Assembly (NCBI RefSeq): GCF_026017845.1
Contig: NZ_CP100416.1
Location: 9,868,711 to 9,932,710, forward strand
Origin: Amycolatopsis mediterranei
GTDB lineage: Bacteria > Actinomycetota > Actinomycetes > Mycobacteriales > Pseudonocardiaceae
Length of the DNA: 64,000 nt
Reading direction: 5' to 3'
Below are positions 16,557 to 26,345 of the stretch, piece after piece. The position numbers and the translations under genes were made by a program. Within the stretch, counting starts at the first letter, position 1. Every line of letters begins with the position of its first letter. Below the pieces are notes generated by a model. That model did not search any database and was not told where the DNA came from. It saw only the letters and a program-made list of their open reading frames with translations.

Positions 16557-16571
16557 TGGAAACCGTTGTCA
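16557..16571 (-). promoter_or_regulatory. Zur-like operator upstream of znuA
   Basis: On the minus strand the 15-mer TGACAACGGTTTCCA is a near palindrome and closely resembles the actinobacterial Zur box (TGA-AA-GNTTT-CA type). A TAAGGT -10 candidate lies just upstream of it (plus 16578-16583), so a bound repressor would cover the transcription start. This supports zinc-repressed expression of the importer. Confidence 0.65.
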
Positions 16572-16692
16572 GATTCACCTTACCCCATCCGGATGACTTT
16601 CTGGCCATCGGATCGTGCTTTGGTGTATGCGTCTCCGCGCATGCGGATCGAGACATCGACCACGCGGGGTGTCTCTTCAGGAAACCGATCTG

Positions 16693-16705
16693 AACCGTTA
16701 CGGTT
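16693..16705 (+). promoter_or_regulatory. Palindromic operator overlapping the -10 of the LacI-family gene
   Basis: AACCGTTACGGTT is an exact odd palindrome. It overlaps TACGGT (16699-16704), which is 6 nt from the ATG at 16711. A regulator bound here would block its own leaderless promoter, so this is probably the autoregulatory site of the LacI-type protein. Confidence 0.5.
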
Positions 16706-16710
16706 TGCTG

Positions 16711-17811
16711 ATGGGACGTCCTATTCGCACCCGGAGGCAGGCGACACTGGCGTCGCTCGCGGCGGAGCTCGGTGTGTCCAGGACCACGGTGTCCAACGCC
16801 TACAACCGGCCGGACCAGCTGTCCCCCGAACTGCGCCGCCGCGTCCTCGAGACCGCGCGGCGCCTCGGCTACCCCGGCCCCGACCCGGTCGCCCGCTCCC
16901 TGCGCACGCGCAAGGCGGGCGCGGTCGGGCTGCTGCTCACCGAGAACCTCTCCTACGCCTTCCGCGACCCCGCCGCCGTCGGCGTCCTCGAAGGACTGGC
17001 GCTGGCCTGCGAAGACGCCGGGGTCGGCCTGCACCTGGTGCCGGCCAGCCCGGGCCGCGAAGACGTCGCCGCGGTGCACCGCGCGGGCGTCGACGGCTTC
17101 GTCGTCTACTCCGTGCCGGACGACGACCCGCACCTGGCCGCGGTGCTCGAGCGGCCGGTGCCGACGGTGATCATCGACCAGCCGAGCCTCGAGGGCATCG
17201 ACCGCGTCGGCCCAGATGATGCAGCGGCCGTCGGCAAGATCGCCGAGCACCTGGTGACGCTGGGCCACCGGCAGGTCGGCGTGATCTGCATGCGGCTGGC
17301 CCGCGAGCGCAACGACGACTTCGTCTCCGCGACCCGGCAGAGCGGCGCGCACTTCCACGTCCAGCGCACCCGGCTGGAGGCGCTGGCCGTCGCGTTCTCG
17401 GCGGCGGGTGTCGACTGGGCGGGCGTCCCGGTGGTCGAGCGCTTCGACCACACGGTGGACGACGGCGCGTCCGCGGCCCGCCAGCTGCTGGACGCCTACC
17501 CGCAGATCACCGCGGTGATCTGCACCTCGGACATCCTCGCGCTCGGTGCCATGGCCGAGGCCGAGCGGCGCGGGCTGCGGGTGCCGCAGGACCTCACCGT
17601 CACCGGTTTCGACGGCATCGCCGAGGCCGAGCGGATCGGGCTCACCACGGTCCACCAGCCGGTCCTGGAGAAGGGCAAGATGGCCGGGCGGCTGCTGCTC
17701 AGCTCGGGCGAGCGGAGCGCGCCCAAGACGATCACCCTCCCGACCGAGCTGCGCGTCGGGCGGACGTCGGCGCCGCCGCGGACGGTCGAGGAGCCGTGGT
17801 TCGGCGGCTGA
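16711..17811 (+). CDS. LacI-family transcriptional regulator
   Basis: A 366-aa repressor. The HTH is at residues 10-35 (TLASLAAELGVSRTTVSNAYN), followed by the hinge helix (VARSLRTRKAG) and a periplasmic-binding-protein-like ligand domain with the usual GFVVYSVPDDD, VVIDQP-like (PTVIIDQP) and TAVICTSDILALGAM motifs. It would bind DNA as a dimer and respond to a sugar or nucleoside. No sugar operon is adjacent, so its regulon is unknown. ATG 16711 was chosen because the HTH starts right after it and a leaderless promoter fits; it is divergent from znuA. Confidence 0.85.
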   Translation: MGRPIRTRRQATLASLAAELGVSRTTVSNAYNRPDQLSPELRRRVLETARRLGYPGPDPVARSLRTRKAGAVGLLLTENLSYAFRDPAAVGVLEGLALACEDAGVGLHLVPASPGREDVAAVHRAGVDGFVVYSVPDDDPHLAAVLERPVPTVIIDQPSLEGIDRVGPDDAAAVGKIAEHLVTLGHRQVGVICMRLARERNDDFVSATRQSGAHFHVQRTRLEALAVAFSAAGVDWAGVPVVERFDHTVDDGASAARQLLDAYPQITAVICTSDILALGAMAEAERRGLRVPQDLTVTGFDGIAEAERIGLTTVHQPVLEKGKMAGRLLLSSGERSAPKTITLPTELRVGRTSAPPRTVEEPWFGG

Positions 17812-17911
17812 CGTCGTGATATTGCCCTTAGTGCATTGCCCGGCGGGGTAGTCACCAGGTCAAATGGAGTGGTACGCCCGCGCCGCGGGGCCACTGGCCG
17901 GAAGGTGACCG

Positions 17912-18403
17912 ATGACCTCGATCGACGTACTGCTCAAGCGCAACCAGGAACTCGGCGAGGTGACGCCCGGCGACCGGTCGTCGCCCAAGCCGTCACTCCA
18001 GGTGGCCGTCCTGACCTGCATGGACGCCCGGATCCGGGTGTTCGAGCTGTTCGGCCTCCTGCAAGGCGAGTCGCACGTCCTCCGCAACGCGGGCGGCGTG
18101 GTGACCGACGACATGATCCGTTCGCTGGCTCTTTCGCAGCGCAAGCTCGGCACCCGCGAGGTGCTGATCGTCCAGCACACCGAGTGCGGCCTCTCGATGG
18201 TGACCGAGGACGACTTCAAGGACGAGCTCGAGAGCGACACGGGCCTGCGGCCGACGTGGTCGGTCGAGGCGTTCCGCAACGTCGAAAACAGCGTCCGGAC
18301 GTCGGTGGAGCGGGTGCGGCGCAGCGCCTACCTGCCGCACACCGAGAACGTGCGCGGCTTCGTCTACGACGTGAAGACCGGGAAGCTCACCGAGGTCCAG
18401 TAG
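17912..18403 (+). CDS. Beta-class carbonic anhydrase
   Basis: A 163-aa beta-carbonic anhydrase that interconverts CO2 and bicarbonate. Zinc ligands are C36 (TCMDARI, with the D38-R40 dyad), H89 and C92 (VQHTECG). The short length matches the mycobacterial CanB-type enzymes, and it lies one gene from mutY as in M. tuberculosis. ATG 17912 follows a GGAAGG ribosome site. Confidence 0.9.
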   Translation: MTSIDVLLKRNQELGEVTPGDRSSPKPSLQVAVLTCMDARIRVFELFGLLQGESHVLRNAGGVVTDDMIRSLALSQRKLGTREVLIVQHTECGLSMVTEDDFKDELESDTGLRPTWSVEAFRNVENSVRTSVERVRRSAYLPHTENVRGFVYDVKTGKLTEVQ

Positions 18404-18449
18404 GCTATCGTTCCCCTTCAGATGTTCTGGACATCCGAATGGGGCGAGC

Positions 18450-19400
18450 ATGCGCATTCTCTTCGCCGGGCTCGCGTCCGCCGGTCACACGTACCCGATG
18501 GTCCCGCTCGCGATCGCGGCGCGGGACCTCGGGCACGAGGTGCACTTCGCCGCCGGTGAGCACGTCCACGCGCCGCTGCGCCGGCTCGGGCTGAACCCGT
18601 TCCGGCCTGCCGATTCGTTCTACGAGATCTACGCCGAAGACCTCGAACCGGACCTCAAGCGGCTGCGGCCGGACCTGGTCGTGCACGGGTGGGGCGTTCC
18701 GGAGGCGGCCATCGCCGCGCGGCGTGCCGGGATCCCGGCGCTCTGGCACGGGTTCGGCCGGATGTTCCCGCGCGACATCGGGTTCGAACGCCCGACCGGC
18801 GGCGTGCACCTCGACATCTGCCCGCCGTCCCTGCAGGAGCCGGACTTCCTCGCGACCGCGGACCGCATTGCCCTGCGTCCGGTGCCCTTCGCCGAACCGG
18901 GCGGCTTCCGGGGGCCCCTGGTCTACCTGACGCTCGGCACCGCCTTCGGCACTCCGGAATTGCTCAAGACGGCGATCGACGGCCTGGCCACGCTCGGCAC
19001 CCCCGTCGTGGTGGCCACCGGCCGCGTGACCCCGGAGGACCTCGGCCCGCTGCCGGAGCAGGTCACCGCCCAGGCGTGGGTCCCGCAGGCGGCGGCGCTC
19101 GCGCACGCCGACCTGGTCGTGCACCACGGCGGCAGCGGCACCGCGCTGGGCGCGCTCGCCGCGGGCGTGCCGCAGCTGGTCCTGCCCCAGGGAGCCGACC
19201 AGTTCGCCAACGCCGAGGCCCTGCTTGCCGTGGGAGCCGCGGTGCGGCTCCTGCCCGGCGAACTGAGCGCGGAAGCCGTCGCCGAACAGGCCCGGAAGGC
19301 GTTCTCCTGCCGTGACGCGGCACGGGCGATCGCCGAAGAGATCGCCGCCATGCCGTCGCCGGACGAGGTCGCTCGCGACCTGCCGAAGCAGGCGAAGTAG
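18450..19400 (+). CDS. GT1-family (UDP/dTDP-sugar type) glycosyltransferase
   Basis: A 316-aa GT-B glycosyltransferase. The N-terminal acceptor domain starts MRILFAGLASAGHTYPMVPL, and the donor-binding signature VVHHGGSGTALGALAAGVPQ with ADQFANAE lies at about residues 225-260. It is shorter than typical antibiotic glycosyltransferases (about 390-400 aa), with a reduced acceptor domain. Relatives glycosylate polyketides, macrolides or lipids. No natural-product cluster is adjacent, so the acceptor is unknown and a detoxification role is possible. It sits between carbonic anhydrase and mutY. Confidence 0.8.
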   Translation: MRILFAGLASAGHTYPMVPLAIAARDLGHEVHFAAGEHVHAPLRRLGLNPFRPADSFYEIYAEDLEPDLKRLRPDLVVHGWGVPEAAIAARRAGIPALWHGFGRMFPRDIGFERPTGGVHLDICPPSLQEPDFLATADRIALRPVPFAEPGGFRGPLVYLTLGTAFGTPELLKTAIDGLATLGTPVVVATGRVTPEDLGPLPEQVTAQAWVPQAAALAHADLVVHHGGSGTALGALAAGVPQLVLPQGADQFANAEALLAVGAAVRLLPGELSAEAVAEQARKAFSCRDAARAIAEEIAAMPSPDEVARDLPKQAK

Positions 19401-19409
19401 CCTCCCGGC

Positions 19410-20285
19410 GTGGCTGTGGACGCTGACGTACTGCTCGACTGGTTCTCCGCGCACGGCCGGGATCTCCCGTGGCGCGAGCCCACCTGCTCGGCCTGGGGCG
19501 TCCTGGTCAGCGAAATCATGCTCCAGCAGACCCCCGTCGTCCGGGTGCAGCCCATCTGGCTCGAGTGGATGGCGCGCTGGCCGGTGCCCTCGGCGCTGGC
19601 CGCGTCGTCGCAGGGCGAGGTCGTACGGGCGTGGGGGAAGCTCGGCTACCCGCGCCGGGCGCTGCGGTTGCACGAGGCGGCCGGGGTGATCGCGAAGGAG
19701 CACGGCGACGTCGTTCCGTCCGATGTGGACACTCTGCTCGCGCTGCCCGGGATCGGCGCCTACACCGCGCGCGCCGTCGCCGCGTTCGCCTACGGGCGGC
19801 GGGCGCCGGTCGTCGACACGAACGTGCGGCGGGTCGTCGCGCGAGCTGTCCACGGCGCCGGCGACGCCGGGCCGGCGTCCAACACCCGCGACATGGCCGA
19901 CGTCGAGGCCCTCCTGCCGGCCGAGGACGCGCCCGCGGCCCGCTTTTCGGCGGCGATCATGGAGCTGGGCGCCTTGATCTGCACCGCGCGTGCCCCGAAG
20001 TGCGCGGACTGCCCGATCTACGACGAATGCGCGTGGCAGCACGCCGGGCGCCCGGAGTACGACGGCCCGGCCAAGCCGGTGCAGCGGTACGCGGGCACCG
20101 ACCGGTACGTCCGCGGGCGGCTGCTCGACGTGCTGCGCGGCAGTGAAGGCCCGGTCGACAAGGCCCGGCTCGACCTCGTCTGGCACGACGGCGGCCAGCG
20201 CGACCGCTGCCTGGACTCCCTGCTGGTCGACGGCCTGCTGGAGCAGACCCGCGACGGGCTGTTCGCACTCCCGGGCGAACACTGA
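19410..20285 (+). CDS. mutY: A/G-specific adenine DNA glycosylase
   Basis: A 291-aa MutY. It removes adenine mispaired with 8-oxoguanine. The catalytic Glu is E35 (VSEIMLQQT), the helix-hairpin-helix is LPGIGAYTAR (about 112-121), the catalytic Asp is D136 (VVDTNVRRV), and the 4Fe-4S ligands are C191, C198, C201 and C207 with the canonical C-x6-C-x2-C-x5-C spacing. The C-terminal NUDIX-like 8-oxoG recognition domain of E. coli MutY is reduced to about 80 residues, as in other actinobacterial enzymes. GTG 19410 is 9 nt from the previous stop. Confidence 0.93.
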   Translation: MAVDADVLLDWFSAHGRDLPWREPTCSAWGVLVSEIMLQQTPVVRVQPIWLEWMARWPVPSALAASSQGEVVRAWGKLGYPRRALRLHEAAGVIAKEHGDVVPSDVDTLLALPGIGAYTARAVAAFAYGRRAPVVDTNVRRVVARAVHGAGDAGPASNTRDMADVEALLPAEDAPAARFSAAIMELGALICTARAPKCADCPIYDECAWQHAGRPEYDGPAKPVQRYAGTDRYVRGRLLDVLRGSEGPVDKARLDLVWHDGGQRDRCLDSLLVDGLLEQTRDGLFALPGEH

Positions 20286-20293
20286 CGCGTTGC

Positions 20294-20307
20294 GACCAAA
20301 GTTGGTC
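20294..20307. promoter_or_regulatory. Palindrome upstream of the amidase promoter
   Basis: GACCAA and TTGGTC flank a 2-nt centre, making a 14-bp palindrome just upstream of the -35 element at 20313. Its position fits an activator or repressor site; the protein is unknown. Confidence 0.4.
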
Positions 20308-20312
20308 AATAG

Positions 20313-20341
20313 TTGTCATCGGCGCGTTCCGGAGTTACCGT
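20313..20341 (+). promoter_or_regulatory. Promoter of the amidase gene
   Basis: A -35 TTGTCA (20313-20318) and a -10 TACCGT (20336-20341) are 17 bp apart, a sigma-70-type (HrdB/SigA) promoter. The -10 is 7 nt from ATG 20349, so the message is probably leaderless. Confidence 0.6.
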
Positions 20342-20348
20342 TTCACCC

Positions 20349-21305
20349 ATGGTCACTGTTGACCGCCGGACCCTGCTCATGGCGGGGGTGACCGCAACCG
20401 CGGCCGGCGCACTGGGGATGACGACCACGGGAACGGCCGGCGCGGCCGTTCCGGTACCGGCGATCCACCCGACGTCCGACTGGGGCGCCCGGCCCGCCAC
20501 CGGCACGATCGTGGTGGAGAACCACAAGCCGACCTACATCGTCGTGCACCACGCGGTCGACCCGCCGATGAACGACGACTTCTCGCTGGCGCGCGCGTAC
20601 TACGTCTCGCGCTACATCCAGAACCTGCACATGGACAAGAACGGCTGGATCGACAGCGGCCAGCAGTTCACGAACAGCCGCGGCGGGTTCGTCACCGAAG
20701 GCAGGCACCGCAGCCTGGAGATCCTGCGCGGCGGCACGCAGCACGTGCAGGGTGCGAACGTCGGCAACCACAACAGCGAGGTCATCGGCATCGAGAACGA
20801 GGGCCTGTACAGCACGGTGGACGTGCCGCCGGCGCTGTGGGACTCGCTGGTCTCGCTGGTCGCCTACATCGCGAGCCAGTACGGCATCGCCCCGGAGTTC
20901 ATCAAGGGCCACCGCGACTTCAACTCGACCGAGTGCCCCGGCCAGGTGCTCTACAACCGGCTGCCGGAGCTGCGCACGGCCGTCGGCCGCGTCCTCGGCG
21001 TCGCGGTGACGCGTGCCGAACCCGAGTGGCCGCTGCTCAAGCCGGGCGACACGGGCCGGCCGGTGCAATCGGCGCAGCAGTTCCTGCGAAACTCCGGGTT
21101 CGACGTCCCCACCGACGGCGTCTTCGGAAAGTCCACAAAGGACGCAGTGGCCGCGTTGTCCGTTCAGGCGGGCCTGCCGCGCGACACGTGCACCGCGGCC
21201 AAGGCGTCCGACGAGACCGGGTTCCTCGGCGCGGACGTCTGGCCGCTGATCGTGCCCTCGGATCGCTCCACGGCGGCCTGGCGAGCGGACCTCACCCGCA
21301 CCTAG
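20349..21305 (+). CDS. Tat-exported N-acetylmuramoyl-L-alanine amidase with peptidoglycan-binding domain
   Basis: A 318-aa secreted cell-wall hydrolase. A twin-arginine signal (DRRTLLMAG, R6-R7) is followed by an Ala-rich cleavage region ending near residue 36. The amidase-2/PGRP domain occupies about residues 40-215: zinc ligands in VVHHAVD, a conserved His/Glu loop in GNHNSEVIGIENEG and the Cys/His pair in KGHRDFNSTECPG. A C-terminal PG_binding_1 domain (LLKPGDTGRPVQSAQQFL, about 225-290) follows. A PGRP-type protein occurs in the same neighbourhood of M. tuberculosis (Rv3594). ATG 20349 was chosen on promoter spacing and because the Tat motif starts right after it. Confidence 0.88.
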   Translation: MVTVDRRTLLMAGVTATAAGALGMTTTGTAGAAVPVPAIHPTSDWGARPATGTIVVENHKPTYIVVHHAVDPPMNDDFSLARAYYVSRYIQNLHMDKNGWIDSGQQFTNSRGGFVTEGRHRSLEILRGGTQHVQGANVGNHNSEVIGIENEGLYSTVDVPPALWDSLVSLVAYIASQYGIAPEFIKGHRDFNSTECPGQVLYNRLPELRTAVGRVLGVAVTRAEPEWPLLKPGDTGRPVQSAQQFLRNSGFDVPTDGVFGKSTKDAVAALSVQAGLPRDTCTAAKASDETGFLGADVWPLIVPSDRSTAAWRADLTRT

Positions 21306-21307
21306 CC

Positions 21308-21432
21308 GGACGACACACGTACCCAACGGGACGACACGCGTACTCGGTTGGACGACACGGCAGCTCAACGAAGCGCTCGTCGTGTCGTCCGTCCAGGTAC
21401 ACGTGTCGTCCGTCCAGGTACGCGTGTCGTCC
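21308..21432. terminator. Convergent intergenic palindrome built from 21-bp repeats
   Basis: Three direct units starting GGACGACAC at 21308, 21329 and 21350 are followed by three inverted units ending GTGTCGTCC at 21390, 21411 and 21432. Spacing is exactly 21 bp on both sides. The second and sixth units (GGACGACACGCGTAC and its exact complement) can pair, as can the third and fourth. It fills the whole gap between two convergent genes and probably acts as a bidirectional terminator. Confidence 0.6.
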
Positions 21433-21435
21433 GGT

Positions 21436-22200
21436 TCAGCGGGTCAGGACCTGGGCGAGGAAGGCCTCGACGGCACCTCGGTAGGTCTCCGGGGCTTCGT
21501 CGTGGGGCAGGTGGGCCGAGCCGGGGACCACCAGGTGTTTCGCGCCCGGGACGCGGTCGGCGACCAGCGCCTGCTGCCCCGGCGGCATCGCCGTGTGCTC
21601 GCCCTCGACCACCAGCAGCGGGCAGCGGATCGCCGCGACGACGTCCCAGTAGTCCCGGCGGCCCCATTCGGCGGCGACGACGTACAGGTCCTCGAGGTCG
21701 GCGACCAGGTGGAACCCGTCGGAACGCTCCTCGACGCAGTCCGCGAAGTACCCGCCCGCGTCGCCGAAGAACTCCCGGACGTGGTCGAGCGAGGAGAACG
21801 GCACCGGCCAGCTCTCGAAGTACCCGCGCCAGGTCTCCACGGTCCGGCCGCGCTGGTCCGGCGCGAAGTCCTCCGACACGACCGCGCGCACCAGCTCCGG
21901 GTGCCGCGCGGCGGTCGCCCAGGCGTGCAGGCCGCCCATCGAGTGCCCGATCAGGACCGCCGGGCCCGCGTCGAGGTTCCGCAGCGCCTCGGCGACATCG
22001 TCGGCGAAGCGCTCGGTCGTCCACGGCCCGACGCGCGGCGCGTTCCCGTGGCCGCGCGCGTCCAGGCCGTACACCGCGCCGTAGGGCCGGAGCCACTCCG
22101 CGACCCGCCACCACGTCCGCGCCCGGCCCATCAGGCCGTGGAGCAGAACGATCGGCACGCCGCTGCCGCCGAAACAGAGCACGCGGCCACCTAACCACAA
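21436..22200 (-). CDS. Alpha/beta hydrolase
   Basis: A 254-aa alpha/beta-fold hydrolase. The oxyanion HG dipeptide is in VLLHGLMGRA (about residues 18-27), the nucleophile Ser is in LIGHSMGGLH (about residue 88), an acid candidate is the Glu/Asp in LVVEGEHTA, and the His is in GSAHLPHDE (about 232). Substrate unknown. The TTG at 22200 is used so as to keep the first strand (GRVLCFGGSG); a GTG at 22182 is also possible. A hydrolase of this type occurs at the equivalent place in M. tuberculosis (Rv3591c). Confidence 0.8.
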   Translation of the reverse strand: MWLGGRVLCFGGSGVPIVLLHGLMGRARTWWRVAEWLRPYGAVYGLDARGHGNAPRVGPWTTERFADDVAEALRNLDAGPAVLIGHSMGGLHAWATAARHPELVRAVVSEDFAPDQRGRTVETWRGYFESWPVPFSSLDHVREFFGDAGGYFADCVEERSDGFHLVADLEDLYVVAAEWGRRDYWDVVAAIRCPLLVVEGEHTAMPPGQQALVADRVPGAKHLVVPGSAHLPHDEAPETYRGAVEAFLAQVLTR

Positions 22201-22244
22201 AACCCCTGGTGCGGAACGTGACCAAACCGTCGCTGTCCATCACC

Positions 22245-22250
22245 TATGGT
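22245..22250 (+). promoter_or_regulatory. -10 element before the M1 peptidase
   Basis: TATGGT ends 7 nt before GTG 22258, consistent with a leaderless message. The ATG within this box (22246) is therefore an unlikely start. Confidence 0.5.
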
Positions 22251-22257
22251 GGTGGGT

Positions 22258-23658
22258 GTGCGCCGCCGACTCACCGCCCTGGCCGTCTGCGTCGCGGCGG
22301 TTCTCGCCGCGGCGTGCGGCGGCGACGCCGTCGCTCTGCCGCCCCCGCCGCCCCCACTGCCGCCCATGCACCCGATGCCGGGCGCGGCCGGCGCCGGCGA
22401 CCCCTATTACCCCGACGACGGCAACGGCGGTTACGACGCGCTCGGCTACCAGGTCGACGTCCGGTACGACCCGCCGAGCGGGCACCTCGACGGCGACACC
22501 ACGGTCACCGCGAAGGCCACCCAGGACCTGAGCCGGTTCGACCTCGACCTGCGCGGGCTGGACGTGCACAGCGTCGAGGTCGACGGCAAGCCGGCGAAGT
22601 TCAGCCGCGAGAAGGCGTTCGAGCTGGTGATCACGCCGCCGGCCCCGATCCGGGCCGGGACGGCGTTCCGCACGCGGGTGCGCTACGGCGGAGACCCGGC
22701 CAAGACCCCGCACGACGGCGGCAGCGAGAACGGCTGGAAGCACTCGGCCGACGGCGGCGCGTACATGGTCGGCGAGCCGCACTCGGCGGCGTTCTGGTAC
22801 CCGGCGAACGAAACCCCGCGCGACAAGGCCACCTTCACGCTCACCGCGCACGTCCCGGCGGGCTGGACGGTGCTCTCGAACGGCCGCGAGGGCCCGCCCG
22901 GCACCTGGACCGAGGTCAACCCGGTGGCGAGCTACCTGACGACGATCGCGATCGGCAAGTTCAGTGTCGACAGGTCGACGCTGAAGGACGGCACCCCGGT
23001 GGTCTCGGCGTACGCGCCGGGCGTCGAAGGCCGCCGTGCGGTCGGCGACCGCCTGCCGGAGGTGCTCGGCTTCCTGACCGCCGAGTTCGGCCCGTACCCG
23101 CAGTCGGCGGCCGGCGGGATCTTCCTGAACGAGGACGTCCCGTTCTCGCTCGAGACGCAGACCCGGCCGACGTACGCGAAGTGGGCCGACCTGCCGACGC
23201 TGGTGCACGAGAACGCCCACCAATGGTTCGGCGACTCGGTCTCGGTCAAGGACTGGTCCGACGTCTGCCTGAACGAGTGCTTCGCGTCGTACTCGCAGTG
23301 GCTGTGGGCCGAGCGCGAGGGCCAGAAGCTGGACGACCGCTACCGCGCGGCCATCGAGATCACCCGCGGCAGCACGGACTTCTGGGCGCAGAAGCTGGTC
23401 GGCATGGGGCAGGGCCACGAGTTCGAAGGCGTCTACAACAAGGGCATCCTGGCCCTGCACGCCCTGCGCCGCGAAATCGGCGACCCGGCGTTCGCCAAGC
23501 TGTTGCGCGAGTGGCCGGCCCGCTACCGCCACGGCAACGCGACCTGGTCCGACTTCGAAGCCATGGCGACCCGGCTCGGCGGCAAGAACCTGCGGCCGTT
23601 CTTCGACACCTGGTTCCGCGGCACGAAGCTCCCCGAGGACGCCGACCTGTTCCCCGGT

Positions 23659-23673
<15 letters not shown>
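22258..23673 (+). CDS. M1-family metallopeptidase lipoprotein
   Basis: A 471-aa exported zinc aminopeptidase-like protein. The signal peptide ends in a lipobox LAAAC (Cys about residue 18), followed by a Pro-rich linker and YYPDDGNGGYDALGYQVDV, the family's N-terminal beta domain. The zinc site is HENAH at about residues 317-321 with the downstream Glu in LNECFASY (about 339). It lacks the large C-terminal helical domain of classical M1 aminopeptidases, as in the small M1 family of actinobacteria. A secreted paralogue is present at 40936. GTG start chosen on the promoter. The 3' end overlaps the convergent AAA gene by 15 nt. Confidence 0.85.
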
Positions 23674-25047
<1,374 letters not shown>

Positions 25048-25085
25048 GCCTCCCACAGTGGCACGGATCACACCGTCGAGCCAAC

Positions 25086-25091
25086 TAGGGT
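25086..25091 (+). promoter_or_regulatory. -10 element before mhuD
   Basis: TAGGGT ends 7 nt before ATG 25099, again leaderless spacing. No iron box was seen here. Confidence 0.5.
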
Positions 25092-25098
25092 GGGAAGC

Positions 25099-25410
25099 AT
25101 GAGTGTCGTGAAGATCAACGCGATCGAGGTCCCCGAGGGCGCCGGCCCCGAGCTGGAGAAGCGGTTCGCCGCGCGCATGCACTCCGTCGACCAGCAGCCG
25201 GGCTTCCTCGGCTTCGAGCTGCTGCGGCCGGTTTCCGGCGAGACGCGCTACTTCGTGTACACGAAGTGGGAAACGGAGGAGTACTACCAGGCATGGGCGC
25301 AGGGCGGCCCGGCCGCGGCGGCGCACTCGGGCGAGCGCGCCAAGCCCGTGTCCACCGGCGCGAACCTGCTGGAGTTCGAGGTCGTCCTCGGTTCGCAGCC
25401 TGGTGCGTGA
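25099..25410 (+). CDS. mhuD: Heme-degrading monooxygenase, MhuD type
   Basis: A 103-aa ABM-fold protein very close to M. tuberculosis MhuD (Rv3592). The start MSVVKINAIEVPEGAGPELE is nearly identical to the one I recall for MhuD. The active-site Asn is N7, the Trp W66 aligns, and the heme-ligand His is at 76, one residue later than in MhuD because of a Gly insertion (AQGG). MhuD opens heme to mycobilin and frees iron without releasing CO. It overlaps the sirtuin gene by 8 nt, so the two are co-translated. Confidence 0.9.
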   Translation: MSVVKINAIEVPEGAGPELEKRFAARMHSVDQQPGFLGFELLRPVSGETRYFVYTKWETEEYYQAWAQGGPAAAAHSGERAKPVSTGANLLEFEVVLGSQPGA

Positions 25411-26224
25411 GCTCGCCGCGAAGCTCCTGGACGGCGCCGGCGCGCTCTTGATCTGCGCCGGCGCCGGCATGGGCGTCGACTCCGGGCTGCCGGACTTCCG
25501 CGGCAGCGAAGGGTTCTGGCGCGCGTACCCGCCGTACGCCCGGCTCGGGCTGCGGTTCGAGGAACTCGCCGACCCGCGGCACTTCGCCGATGACCCGGAA
25601 CTGGCCTGGGGCTTCTACGGGCACCGGCTGGAGCTCTACCGCAAGACCGTGCCGCACGAGGGCTTCCGGCTGCTGCGCGAGTTCGGCTCGGACCTGCCCG
25701 GCGGCGTCCGGGTCTTCACGTCCAATGTGGACGGCCAGTTCCAGGCGGCGGGCTTCGGGTTCGTGGCCGAGGCGCACGGCTCCATCCACCACCTGCAGTG
25801 CCTCGCCGGGTGCACGGCCGACATCTGGCCCGCCGCCGGCGTCACCGTGGCGATCGCCCCGGAAACGATGCGCGCGGTGCCGCCGCTGCCGTCGTGCCCC
25901 CGCTGCGGCGGTCTCGCCCGGCCCAACATCCTGATGTTCGGCGACTTCTCCTGGGTCCCGGACCGCAGCCAGGCGCAGCTGGACGAGCTGACGGCGTGGC
26001 GCCGGACCGCCCGGGACCTCGTGGTGGTGGAACTGGGCGCGGGCCAGGCGGTCCCGACGGTCCGCCGCTACGCCGAACTGGCCAGCGCGGCGACCGGCGC
26101 GCTGATCCGCATCAACCCGCGGGAACCCGAGATCCGGCACGGCCGTGGCGTGTCGATCGCGGCCGGCGCCCTGGAGACGCTCACCGCATTGACGGCTGCC
26201 CGGCCACGGAATCCCGCGTCCTGA
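25403..26224 (+). CDS. Sir2-family NAD-dependent protein deacylase
   Basis: A 273-aa sirtuin. The NAD-binding GAGMGVDSG is at about residues 20-28 with PDFRG at 30-34, SNVDG (the usual TQNID position) near 107-111, the catalytic His at 125 (EAHGS), and four zinc Cys: C133, C137 and the SCPRCGG pair near 164-167. The usual TQNID is altered to TSNVDG, so activity may differ. GTG 25403 overlaps the mhuD end. The target is unknown; the link with mhuD suggests a role tied to heme or redox state, but this is inference. Confidence 0.82.
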   Translation: MRELAAKLLDGAGALLICAGAGMGVDSGLPDFRGSEGFWRAYPPYARLGLRFEELADPRHFADDPELAWGFYGHRLELYRKTVPHEGFRLLREFGSDLPGGVRVFTSNVDGQFQAAGFGFVAEAHGSIHHLQCLAGCTADIWPAAGVTVAIAPETMRAVPPLPSCPRCGGLARPNILMFGDFSWVPDRSQAQLDELTAWRRTARDLVVVELGAGQAVPTVRRYAELASAATGALIRINPREPEIRHGRGVSIAAGALETLTALTAARPRNPAS

Positions 26225-26345
26225 ATGGGGCCATTGGCCCCAACTGGTGAATTCGGTCCGAAAACCCGGCGTGGTGTGCCACAATGCACAACCGACGCCG
26301 GCCGACGTCAGGGGGCGGTCGGACGAAGTGCGCGGAGGGGGCACT

